Shown: one piece after another, positions 1 through 5,862 of the stretch | Layout: each line of letters opens with the position of its first letter | Numbering within the stretch: position 1 is the first letter of the stretch | Assembly: GCA_944386395.1 (NCBI GenBank) | Contig: CALXAZ010000118.1 | Span: 1-6,499, forward strand | Direction: 5' to 3' | DNA length: 6,499 bases | DNA from: an uncultured Clostridia bacterium | GTDB lineage: Bacteria; Bacillota; Clostridia; Oscillospirales; JAAYOS01 | Translations under genes and position numbers: made by a program | Notes under the pieces: model-generated | Database searches by the model: none | Told to the model about the DNA's origin: nothing | The model's input: only the letters and a program-made list of their open reading frames with translations

Positions 1-179
1 ATATCACGAGCCAATAAATCATTTACTGCACATATATATTCAAAATAGTCCGGAACCCTGTCTATTGCCAAATCTGTCAGCATTTCAAGGGGGAGCGGCA
101 CCGTGAAATGTCTCAGTATAAACAAAATAAACGCCTTTATTTGAAGCTCTGTGCGAACTATTCCAGCACGTCTTTCCAT
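1..179 (-). CDS. Probable DUF4364 family winged-helix protein, 5' part only
   Basis: This reading frame opens on the minus strand at an ATG (179-177) and stays open for 59 codons to the left edge, so only the N-terminus is present. A perfect AGGAGG (191-186) lies 6 nt upstream. A second ATG (185-183) directly abuts that AGGAGG and is too close to be the start. The peptide begins MERRAGIVRTELQ and continues with an aliphatic helix (KAFILFILRH), a VPLPLEMLTDL segment and then PDYFEYICAVNDLL. This resembles the first helices of DUF4364, a small clostridial family predicted to be a winged-helix DNA-binding protein of unknown role. The match is from memory of the family pattern and only about a third of a typical protein is visible. 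That the frame is coding is well supported; the family name is less certain. The gene is divergent from the DUF3048 lipoprotein gene, and the two share a short intergenic region. Confidence 0.68.
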   Translation of the reverse strand, partial: MERRAGIVRTELQIKAFILFILRHFTVPLPLEMLTDLAIDRVPDYFEYICAVNDLLARD

Positions 180-220
180 TTTCATCCTCCTATTATAGCT
201 TCATATATTCTATACGGGAT

Positions 221-249
221 ATTTTATCACATAGCGTCCTATTTTTCCA
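221..249 (-). promoter_or_regulatory. Candidate sigma-A promoter for the DUF4364-like gene
   Basis: On the minus strand, TGGAAA (249-244) is followed after 17 bp by TAAAAT (226-221). A TG one base before the -10 hexamer gives an extended -10 (TGATAAAAT). The predicted start of transcription would lie about 35-40 nt before the ATG at 179, leaving room for the AGGAGG site. The -35 matches consensus at 4 of 6 bases and the -10 at 5 of 6. This is a pattern match only. Confidence 0.5.
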
Positions 250-254
250 GCAGT

Positions 255-273
255 TCTGACATCTTCTGTCAGA
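255..273. repeat. 7-bp inverted repeat in the divergent intergenic region
   Basis: TCTGACA (255-261) and TGTCAGA (267-273) form a perfect 7-bp inverted repeat around a 5-nt centre. It lies just upstream of the candidate -35 of the DUF4364-like gene and upstream of the lipoprotein gene. It has no T-tract on either strand, so a terminator is unlikely. A protein-binding operator is possible but unproven. Confidence 0.5.
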
Positions 274-298
274 CATATGCAAAGTTTTCAATTTAAGC

Positions 299-328
299 TT
301 GTATAAGCCTCAGTTCTATGTTAACATA
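299..328 (+). promoter_or_regulatory. Weak candidate promoter with 12-bp palindrome upstream of the lipoprotein gene
   Basis: TTGTAT (299-304), a 17-bp spacer and TAACAT (322-327), with an extended -10 TG at 319-320, form the best plus-strand promoter-like pattern before the gene at 366. The -10 sits inside TATGTTAACATA (317-328), a perfect 12-bp palindrome that could be a repressor site. The -35 matches consensus at only 3 of 6 bases, so the call is tentative. Confidence 0.35.
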
Positions 329-365
329 ACAACTGGCAAAAAACGCTTTCAAAGGGGATTTTTCT

Positions 366-1478
366 ATGAAAAAATTAACCGCTTTGCTTCTTGCATTTAT
401 TATCCTTCTCAGCTGCACCGGGTGCGGAGAGAGCGAGCCCACTGCCCCATCTACCGAGGTCCCCACAATTACAGACCCAACCGAGCCGCCATCCACCCAA
501 AAGGTTACCCAACCCGTTACAGCACAAGCCCCTACCGAGTCTCTTCCTGAACCCGTAGATTACTCCAAAAGAAACCCTTTAACCGGGCTGGAAATCGATG
601 AATCGAGGATAAATAGCCGTCCAGTGGCAATAATGATAAATAACCTGAAAGCGGCTTTGCCGCAGTATGGCATTTTTTCGGCAGATATAATATATGAAGT
701 CGTGGCAGAAGGAGGAATAACACGCCTTGTAATGGTTATCCAGGACCCTTCAAAAGCCGGCATTATCGGCTCAATCCGTTCCACCCGGCGATATTATCTT
801 GACATTGCCCAGGGACATGACGCTATTTTGCTCCATGCGGGGGCCAGCGATCAGGCATATTCAGACATCAAAAACCGTGCAGTGAGCAATATCGACGGTA
901 TATATGACAGTACCCTGTACTATCGAGATAGCTACCGCAGAAAAAACAACGGCTACGAACACAGCCTCATGACAACTGGCGAGCGGATATCGGAGCGTCT
1001 TTCCACCTCCTCGATGCGCACCGAACACAATGGCAGTTACTCTTATTCACAGCAGTTCGCCCCAGAGGTCAGTCTGAATGGAAACCCGGCAAATACAGTC
1101 AGCGTAAAATTTTCTAGCTACAAAACAGGAGTGTTTGAATACGATAGTGAAAGCGGTGAGTACCTGATTTCTCAATATGGTCAGCCTCACATGGATGCCG
1201 GTACAGAAAAACAGATATCAACCAAAAATCTCCTCGTTCTATATACATCTATCTCGCAAATCAGCGGAGACTCCTACGGTAGAATGGAAGTTGATCTTGT
1301 TGGCAGCGGAAACGGAATTTATGCTTGCAATGGCTCCTATATTGAGATAAAATGGAGCAAGGATTCGTACACTGACAGATTCGTTTATACCTTGCCCGAC
1401 GGCAAAGAGCTTATACTGAACGAGGGGACAAGCTATGTCTGCATCGTTGGCAGCAGCGCATCTGTTACCGCAGAATAA
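366..1478 (+). CDS. DUF3048 domain-containing (YerB-like) lipoprotein
   Basis: This 370-residue predicted lipoprotein is exported and anchored on the outer face of the membrane; its biochemical role is unknown. Residues 1-16 are a basic-then-hydrophobic signal peptide ending in LLSCTGC. Either Cys17 (LLSC) or Cys20 (CTGC) could be the lipidated residue. Residues 21-62 are a Thr/Pro/Glu-rich linker of the kind that tethers lipoproteins. The N-terminal DUF3048 domain spans about 68-205. It starts at NPLTGLEID and includes RPVAIMINN, YEVVAEGGITR and ILLHAGASDQAY. The C-terminal DUF3048_C part spans about 243-360, with SVKFSSYKTGVFEYD and a QPHMDAGT segment. B. subtilis YerB is the family reference known to me. 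The ATG has AAAGGGG (351-357) 8 nt upstream. A CofE-like gene follows 55 bp downstream on the same strand and may be co-transcribed. Length and domain order look intact. Confidence 0.88.
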   Translation: MKKLTALLLAFIILLSCTGCGESEPTAPSTEVPTITDPTEPPSTQKVTQPVTAQAPTESLPEPVDYSKRNPLTGLEIDESRINSRPVAIMINNLKAALPQYGIFSADIIYEVVAEGGITRLVMVIQDPSKAGIIGSIRSTRRYYLDIAQGHDAILLHAGASDQAYSDIKNRAVSNIDGIYDSTLYYRDSYRRKNNGYEHSLMTTGERISERLSTSSMRTEHNGSYSYSQQFAPEVSLNGNPANTVSVKFSSYKTGVFEYDSESGEYLISQYGQPHMDAGTEKQISTKNLLVLYTSISQISGDSYGRMEVDLVGSGNGIYACNGSYIEIKWSKDSYTDRFVYTLPDGKELILNEGTSYVCIVGSSASVTAE

Positions 1479-1493
1479 TAAGTTCAAAGGAAC

Positions 1494-1514
1494 AAAGCCG
1501 GCTTCCCGGCTTTT
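1494..1514 (+). terminator. GC hairpin between the lipoprotein and CofE-like genes (partial terminator or attenuator)
   Basis: AAAGCCGG (1494-1501) and CCGGCTTT (1506-1513) pair perfectly over 8 bp around a CTTC loop. Only one more T (1514) follows before AGGAAAGG, the ribosome binding site of the next gene. The stem is strong, but the U-run is mostly inside the stem. It could reduce rather than stop read-through, or stabilise the upstream mRNA end. Confidence 0.5.
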
Positions 1515-1533
1515 AGGAAAGGTATGATATTTT

Positions 1534-2232
1534 ATGGAAGAGCTCACTCCTAATAGGGGAAAAAATTCTATAATCGAAGTAGCTGGGAAAAAATATGCCC
1601 GCTTACCAATCAGAACACATGTTATAACCGATAAAGACAACATCGCAGATGTCTGTGAAAAATATGCAAAGCCGCTGGCGCAGCCCGGAGATATACTCTT
1701 TATTTCAGAAAAAGCTGTCGCATGCTCGCAGAAACGCGCAATACCACTTGAGGATATTCACCCTTCATGGCTTGCAAAGCTGCTATCAAAATTTGTTTAC
1801 AAATCCCCACACGGTATCGGACTGTCCATGCCGCAAACTATGGAGATGGCTCTGCGCGAGTGCGGTATACCTCGCATCCTTTTCGCTGCTTTTATCAGCG
1901 CAATAGGAAAGATTTTTCACAAGCGCGGATGGTTCTATAAAGTTGCCGGCTACAAAGCCGAATCGATAGATGGTCCTACCCCAAATACCTTACCTCCATA
2001 TAACCGCTATGTTGTGCTCGGTCCCGCCGAGCCGGACAAAGTGGCAGCAGAAATCTCGGCAAAAGTAGGCATAAAGGCATGCGTCGTTGATATAAATGAC
2101 CTTGCCGGTAAGATACTTGGCACTTCCGAACCGTCAATGGATCGTGACACATTGGTTGCCATCCTCAAAGACAATCCCCTTGGTCAGGACAACCAGCAGA
2201 CCCCGATGGGTTTTATCCGAGAAGTAAAATAA
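1534..2232 (+). CDS. Coenzyme F420-0:L-glutamate ligase-like (CofE-family) protein
   Basis: This 232-residue cytoplasmic protein has no signal peptide or clear membrane span. Its pattern resembles the F420_ligase (CofE) family: an N-terminal strand region YARLPIRTHVITDKD (21-35), then a helix and QPGDILFISEKAVACSQKRAIP (50-71), matching the family's 'GD-hydrophobic-SEK/SQK' core. SPHGIGLSMPQTMEMAL (91-107) and a C-terminal CVVDINDLAG (183-192), where Asp186 and Asp189 could bind metal, follow. It ends with NPLGQ (214-218) and TPMGFIRE. True CofE adds glutamates to F420-0 using GTP. Most Clostridia are not known to make F420 and no cofC, cofD or fbi gene is visible here, so this is probably a divergent paralogue with another substrate. 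Lys70-like catalytic assignments cannot be made by eye. AGGAAAGG (1515-1522) lies 11 nt before the ATG. An earlier ATG at 1524 is in another frame and closes quickly. Confidence 0.75.
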   Translation: MEELTPNRGKNSIIEVAGKKYARLPIRTHVITDKDNIADVCEKYAKPLAQPGDILFISEKAVACSQKRAIPLEDIHPSWLAKLLSKFVYKSPHGIGLSMPQTMEMALRECGIPRILFAAFISAIGKIFHKRGWFYKVAGYKAESIDGPTPNTLPPYNRYVVLGPAEPDKVAAEISAKVGIKACVVDINDLAGKILGTSEPSMDRDTLVAILKDNPLGQDNQQTPMGFIREVK

Positions 2233-2277
2233 TGAAAATCGTTTTGCAATTTAGCAAAATTAAAACAAACATATAAC

Positions 2278-2314
2278 AAAACAAAGCTTCCCTCAACGGG
2301 AAGCTTTGTTTTTT
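2278..2314. terminator. Bidirectional intrinsic terminator between convergent genes
   Basis: A 15-bp perfect stem pairs 2278-2292 with 2298-2312 around the loop TCAAC (2293-2297). The plus strand continues TTTTTT through 2314. The minus strand also leaves the stem into a T-rich run, because 2278-2281 is AAAA. It lies 45 bp after the CofE-like stop and just past the reductase stop on the other strand, so it can terminate both transcripts. Confidence 0.9.
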
Positions 2315-2323
2315 CCATCCAGA

Positions 2324-3352
2324 CTAAACTGTGACCTTTCCTGAAAGTATGTTTTTATAGTCTTCAAGATTAAGCTTGAGCAAAGCCGGGGTGTCAAGAC
2401 CATATGGACACTTTGATTTGCACTGTCCACACTCTATACAGTTTTCTATATTCATCATCATCGCCTGGCTTTTTTCACTTAGCCAGTTTGCCGACGGGCT
2501 GCGCCTTATAAGCTGGGACATGCGGGCGCATGAGTTTATCTCGATCCCCATTGGGCACGGCATGCAATAGCCACATGCACGGCAGAAATTACCAATGAGC
2601 TCCTTGCGATCCTTATCAATAATAGCCTTTATCTCCTCATCATCAATAGATGGTTCATTTTCAAAGTAGCTGATAAACTCATCTAGTTCGTTCTCCCGCT
2701 GCACTCCCCATATAGGCACCACATTGTCAAACTGGGTCATCCACGCGTATGCTGCATTTGATTTGTTTATCAGCCCGCCGGAAAGCCCCTTCATCGCAAT
2801 AAATCCAACGTTATGCTCTTTACACAGATTTACAAGCGCAATATCTTTTTCAGTAGCAAGATAACAAAACGGGAACTGGAGCGTTTCATAAAGCCCCGAC
2901 TTCACAGCCTCTTCTGCCACATTGAGCCTGTGGTTGGTTATACCTATATGTCTAATTTTTCCCTGTGCCTTCGCCTCGAGCATAGCTTCATACAGGCCGG
3001 TACCATCCCCTGGCTTGGGACAAAAAGCGGGAGTATGGAATTGATATATGTCTATGTAATCTGTTTTCAGGTTTTTGAGACTTGTTTCAAGGTGCTCCCA
3101 GAAAGTTTTTACGTCTGTTGCCCCTGTTTTGGTGGCAATAGTTATCTTGTCCCTTACATCTGAAAGCGCAAGCCCTATTTTTTCTTCACTATCCGAATAT
3201 GCCCGTGCGGTATCAAAAAATGTAAACCCAGAATCATATGCCTTGCGGAGCAGCATCCCTGCATACTCTGTTGATACCCGCTGTATCGGAAGAGCCCCAA
3301 ATGCGTTCTGAGGCGTTGTAATTCCTGTGCTTCCAAGAGTAATTGTTTTCAT
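2324..3352 (-). CDS. Aldo/keto reductase with C-terminal 4Fe-4S cluster motifs
   Basis: This 342-residue NAD(P)H-dependent oxidoreductase belongs to the ferredoxin-fused aldo/keto reductase subfamily. Residues 1-~235 form the TIM-barrel. The family tetrad is complete: Asp47 and Tyr52 (in FFDTARAY), Lys75 (ATKTG) and His106 (QFHTP). RHIGITNH (134-141), LQFPFCYL and GFIAMKGLSGG (183-193) are further family signatures. The C-terminal part has two cysteine clusters, Cys257/260/263/266 (CX2CX2CX2CP) and Cys305/308/311/315 (CX2CX2CX3CP), expected to hold iron-sulfur clusters and connect hydride and electron transfer. The physiological substrate is unknown. I start at ATG 3352-3350 with AAAGGTGG (3368-3361) 8 nt upstream. 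A longer frame from GTG 3364 would begin inside that ribosome binding site. It has its own promoter with an operator-like dyad, and ends at a bidirectional terminator. Confidence 0.92.
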   Translation of the reverse strand: MKTITLGSTGITTPQNAFGALPIQRVSTEYAGMLLRKAYDSGFTFFDTARAYSDSEEKIGLALSDVRDKITIATKTGATDVKTFWEHLETSLKNLKTDYIDIYQFHTPAFCPKPGDGTGLYEAMLEAKAQGKIRHIGITNHRLNVAEEAVKSGLYETLQFPFCYLATEKDIALVNLCKEHNVGFIAMKGLSGGLINKSNAAYAWMTQFDNVVPIWGVQRENELDEFISYFENEPSIDDEEIKAIIDKDRKELIGNFCRACGYCMPCPMGIEINSCARMSQLIRRSPSANWLSEKSQAMMMNIENCIECGQCKSKCPYGLDTPALLKLNLEDYKNILSGKVTV

Positions 3353-3360
3353 GTTAGTTT

Positions 3361-3368
3361 CCACCTTT
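3361..3368 (-). promoter_or_regulatory. Ribosome binding site that fixes the reductase start
   Basis: AAAGGTGG on the minus strand is 8 nt before ATG 3352. The in-frame GTG at 3364-3362 is part of this motif, so it cannot sensibly be the start codon. The four residues METN predicted from that GTG should be dropped. Confidence 0.8.
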
Positions 3369-3399
3369 CTAATTTTTAAATATCCCGACGTTTTATCAT

Positions 3400-3430
3400 A
3401 TTATAATTCCTGGAGCTTACTCCATGTCAA
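3400..3430 (-). promoter_or_regulatory. MerR-type promoter/operator for the aldo/keto reductase
   Basis: On the minus strand, a perfect TTGACA (3430-3425) and a perfect TATAAT (3405-3400) are separated by 19 bp. Normal sigma-A spacing is about 17 bp. The first 14 bp of the spacer are an inverted repeat, TGGAG-TAAG-CTCCA (3424-3411). A long 19-20 bp spacer carrying a dyad is the hallmark of promoters activated by MerR-family regulators, which twist the DNA to realign the hexamers. The half-sites also resemble the TGGAGT/ACTCCA sites seen before aldehyde- and redox-linked genes in Firmicutes. The regulator itself is not in the window. A transcript would start about 40 nt before ATG 3352. Confidence 0.68.
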
Positions 3431-3468
3431 CAAGCCAGTATAAAAATTTAATATTTTCTTATAATCCA

Positions 3469-3501
3469 AGGTCCCGCAAAACCAAATGTTCTGCGGGACC
3501 T
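3469..3501 (-). terminator. Stem-loop after the CNNM transporter gene, without U-tract
   Basis: On the minus strand, starting 5 nt past the stop codon (3509-3507), 3501-3488 can pair with 3482-3469. This gives a 14-bp stem with one G-U pair and a 5-nt loop. The outer ten pairs, AGGTCCCGCA with TGCGGGACCT, are perfect and GC-rich. The sequence after it is TGGATTATAAG, not a U-run. It is a probable 3'-end structure (weak terminator or exonuclease barrier) before the reductase promoter. Confidence 0.6.
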
Positions 3502-3506
3502 CTTAG

Positions 3507-4850
3507 TTATGCTTTTTCTTCCTCCTCTGGCTCCTTAGGCTCGATCTTTCTAACTTGCGCCTCTGTTATACGTCTACCAGATATCTCCTCAACATGGATA
3601 TGTAGCCCGTACGCCTCAACATCGATCTTGCTGCCATCCTTTGGTATCGTGTGCAGCTTGCTAAACACAAGACCACCCAGCGTATCACAATCAAGATCTT
3701 CCGGAAACTCTATTCCTATTTCCTCTGCCAAAGTATCAATATCTATGCCCCCGGACACTTTCCAGAGATTTTCGCCTATTTTTTCTATCTCCTTGCTATC
3801 ATCTGGGTCAAACTCGTCATAAATGTTTCCAACTATCTCTTCCAGCATATCTTCCATAGTTATTATACCGCTCATTGCTCCATACTCGTCAATAACTATT
3901 GCAATATGTAATTTCTTTTTCTGCATATCCCGGAAAAGCACATCTGTGTGAACAGACTCCGGCACAAAGTACGCCTGTCTTAATATGTCTTTAAGAGGCT
4001 TCGGATTTTCCTTCTGTGCATTCAGGAGATAGTCTTTCGTATTGAGTATTCCAAGGATATCATCCTCATTTTTGTCGTATACAGGAAAGCGCGAAATACC
4101 GCTTTCCTCTATCAGCTTGAGTATATCCTCTTGCGCCGCATTTACCTGTATTGCTTTTACATCTACCGCATGCGTCATTGCATCCCAAACAGTGGTATTG
4201 TCGAATTCAAAAATATTATCGATCATCTCACGTTCTTCGGGATCGATGGTTCCTTTTTCTTCACCAAGATCCATCATCATGCGTATTTCTTCCTCTGTAA
4301 CCGTGTCCTCTTCAGCCTCTGTTTTCAGCCTGAGAAGGCGAAGAACTCCATTCGTAGAGGCGGAAAGCAGCCATATAACAGGTCTCATCACAATCGCGAT
4401 GCCATTTATAACCTTACATGAAAGCCTTGCAACTTCAAGCGACTTCTGCATAGCAATCCGTTTTGGTACAAGCTCTCCAAGAACCAGCATAAAAAACGAA
4501 AGTACTATCGTTATAATAATAACAGATGCGGTATCAAGCACTGCCACAGGTATAGCTGTAAAACCCATATCGACCGTAATCCATTTTACCAGCGGATCAG
4601 AGAAATTGTCTGCAGCAAATGCACTGGCAAGAAATCCGGCGAGAGTGATACCTATCTGTATTGTAGACAGGAAATTAGATGGTTCTTCAACCATTTTCAT
4701 TAGCCGAGCAGCAGTTTTGTCTCCCTCTTCCTCAAGCTTTTTGAGCTTATTGGTATTTACAGAAATAACCGCAAGCTCGGTCGCCGCGAAAAATGCATTG
4801 ATAAGTATTAAGACGACCTGCAAAATAAGTTGTTGCCCTACTGAGTCCAA
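3507..4850 (-). CDS. CNNM/CorC-type hemolysin-family transporter (DUF21, CBS pair, CorC_HlyC)
   Basis: This integral membrane protein (447 residues from the chosen start) belongs to the CNNM/CorC family, which is linked to magnesium or cobalt efflux in bacteria; 'hemolysin' is a historical name. The DUF21 transmembrane domain covers about 7-180, with hydrophobic segments near 9-32, 60-82, 100-126 and 144-165. It contains FFAATELAVISVN, QIGITLAGFLAS and GELVPKR (125-131). An acidic linker and EEREMIDNIFEFD precede two CBS domains (about 205-340), with SRFPVYD (253-259) and DEYGAMSGIITMEDMLEEIVG (from 321). The CorC_HlyC domain spans about 350-435, followed by a short Glu-rich tail. The start used is TTG 4850-4848, because GGAGGG (4863-4858) is 7 nt upstream. 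An in-frame TTG at 4865 runs into that same site and an in-frame TAA lies just before it. The gene has its own promoter and sits between the spo0A terminator and the reductase. No defect is seen. Confidence 0.92.
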   Translation of the reverse strand: MDSVGQQLILQVVLILINAFFAATELAVISVNTNKLKKLEEEGDKTAARLMKMVEEPSNFLSTIQIGITLAGFLASAFAADNFSDPLVKWITVDMGFTAIPVAVLDTASVIIITIVLSFFMLVLGELVPKRIAMQKSLEVARLSCKVINGIAIVMRPVIWLLSASTNGVLRLLRLKTEAEEDTVTEEEIRMMMDLGEEKGTIDPEEREMIDNIFEFDNTTVWDAMTHAVDVKAIQVNAAQEDILKLIEESGISRFPVYDKNEDDILGILNTKDYLLNAQKENPKPLKDILRQAYFVPESVHTDVLFRDMQKKKLHIAIVIDEYGAMSGIITMEDMLEEIVGNIYDEFDPDDSKEIEKIGENLWKVSGGIDIDTLAEEIGIEFPEDLDCDTLGGLVFSKLHTIPKDGSKIDVEAYGLHIHVEEISGRRITEAQVRKIEPKEPEEEEKA

Positions 4851-4857
4851 AAAAGTT

Positions 4858-4863
4858 CCCTCC
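4858..4863 (-). promoter_or_regulatory. Ribosome binding site supporting the TTG start of the transporter
   Basis: GGAGGG on the minus strand is 7 nt before TTG 4850. The alternative TTG at 4865-4863 overlaps the site, so the five residues before Asp-Ser-Val-Gly are probably not translated. No ATG is available in the neighbourhood. Confidence 0.75.
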
Positions 4864-4895
4864 AAAAAATCAATTTAAAATATTTAGTCTCTTCT

Positions 4896-4925
4896 ATTAT
4901 ACTATATATCCCTATGATATTTCAA
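4896..4925 (-). promoter_or_regulatory. Sigma-A-like promoter for the CNNM transporter
   Basis: TTGAAA (4925-4920) and a perfect TATAAT (4901-4896) are 18 bp apart on the minus strand. The start of transcription would be near 4889, about 40 nt before the TTG start and downstream of the spo0A terminator. This supports an independent transcript. Confidence 0.72.
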
Positions 4926-4966
4926 ACATTATTTTTTGAATATCTCTTTTTGGACATTATTTTATC

Positions 4967-4998
4967 AAAAAATTAACGGAGGAAGAGTCCTCCGTTAA
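4967..4998 (-). terminator. Intrinsic terminator of spo0A
   Basis: On the minus strand, 4998-4988 pairs perfectly with 4983-4973 over 11 bp around a 4-nt loop. The GC-rich part is AACGGAGGA with its complement. TTTTTT (4972-4967) follows immediately. It begins 7 nt beyond the spo0A stop codon. Confidence 0.92.
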
Positions 4999-5005
4999 AA
5001 TAATA

Positions 5006-5785
5006 CTATTCTCCCGAAACCTCATTAAGCTGGAGTCTTAGTCTATCTGCTATCATTGCAATAAATTCGCTATTTGTAGGCTTGCCCTTGGCATTTGATA
5101 CGGTATAGCCAAAGAAATTTTGGAGTGTTTCTATATCTCCCCTATCCCACGCAACCTCTATCGCATGTCTTATAGCTCTTTCGACGCGAGATGGTGTAGT
5201 GTTAAATTTCTTTGCAATAGCGGGATAGAGAATTTTTGTAACAGCATTTATTACTTCCATATCCTTGATATTAAGCATTATCGCTTCTCTGAGATATGCA
5301 TATCCCTTTATGTGAGCAGGGACTCCTACCTCGTGTATCACCTCTGTAACAAGTGCTTCGATACTCATTGGTTTCATCGCCCCTTGCTTACCTGTAACAC
5401 GCTTGCTAAAAGGGACACCAAATCTCCTTATCTGTTCGACAGCTATCGACATGCTGAAAGGCTTTTGTATGAAGTATTTTGCTCCCAGTCCTGCTGCTTC
5501 AGTGACCGTTTGCTCGTTTGCAAAGCATGATACAATTATCACTGCGGGTCCTCTGTCTCCCGAGGCAGACAAGCGCTTAAGCACCGAAAGACCATCAAGA
5601 TCACTCAATATAAAATCGATAAGAATAACATCAGGCTTCTTTTCTGCAACCATTTTGAGAAGCTCGGTACCGCTTGCCGTATCTCCTACAACGGTGATAC
5701 CCGGTTCCATACTCAGGGTATCTATCATTGTTGCTCTAAAGTCCTCGGAACTGTCTGCAATAATAACTTTTATATTTTTCTCCAA
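5006..5785 (-). CDS. spo0A: Sporulation transcription factor Spo0A
   Basis: This is the master response regulator of sporulation, a 259-residue DNA-binding protein activated by phosphorylation. The receiver domain is about residues 4-122. Phospho-acceptor Asp57 is in DVILIDFIL, Ser86 replaces the usual Thr, and Lys108 is in FIQKPF. The acidic pocket reads AD-SS (Asp11, Ser12), where B. subtilis has two Asp, and the usual Pro after the phospho-Asp loop is Ser61. A short linker (123-138) leads to the very conserved effector domain (139-255). It includes VPAHIKGYAYLREAI, the recognition-helix region KKFNTTPSRVERAIRHAIEV, and FGYTVS with KPTNSEFIAM. The start is TTG 5785-5783 with AGGAG (5800-5796) 10 nt upstream. 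An in-frame TGA three codons earlier and the absence of a nearby ATG support it. It lies downstream of spoIVB as in other spore formers and ends at a strong terminator. Two spo0A boxes upstream suggest autoregulation. Confidence 0.97.
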   Translation of the reverse strand: MEKNIKVIIADSSEDFRATMIDTLSMEPGITVVGDTASGTELLKMVAEKKPDVILIDFILSDLDGLSVLKRLSASGDRGPAVIIVSCFANEQTVTEAAGLGAKYFIQKPFSMSIAVEQIRRFGVPFSKRVTGKQGAMKPMSIEALVTEVIHEVGVPAHIKGYAYLREAIMLNIKDMEVINAVTKILYPAIAKKFNTTPSRVERAIRHAIEVAWDRGDIETLQNFFGYTVSNAKGKPTNSEFIAMIADRLRLQLNEVSGE

Positions 5786-5795
5786 AATCTCTCAA

Positions 5796-5800
5796 CTCCT
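5796..5800 (-). promoter_or_regulatory. Ribosome binding site for the TTG-initiated spo0A
   Basis: AGGAG on the minus strand is 10 nt before TTG 5785. The spacing is slightly long and the start codon is a rare type, which would be expected to limit translation. An in-frame TGA lies just upstream of the TTG, so no earlier start is possible. Confidence 0.65.
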
Positions 5801-5862
5801 AATTAGTTTTATTACACACACTTCATATCTGCCTCTCCACAATCTCTCTTTTTGTTAATAAT

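Noticed and set aside
2242..2259. TTTTGC / GCAAAA inverted repeat after the CofE-like gene
   Set aside because: It is a 6-bp AT-rich stem with no T-tract, overshadowed by the strong bidirectional terminator 20 bp further on.
3362..3364. GTG as the start of the aldo/keto reductase
   Set aside because: The GTG is part of the AAAGGTGG ribosome binding site that serves ATG 3352. The family N-terminus also begins at the MKTITLGSTG segment.
4042..4878. 278-codon plus-strand open frame, rich in Ser and Ile
   Set aside because: It lies antisense to the well-supported CNNM transporter gene, has a low-complexity composition typical of a reverse-frame shadow, and has no convincing ribosome binding site or recognisable domain.
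5403..5858. 151-codon plus-strand open frame
   Set aside because: It is antisense to spo0A and its leader, has no recognisable domain, and would end inside the spo0A control region.
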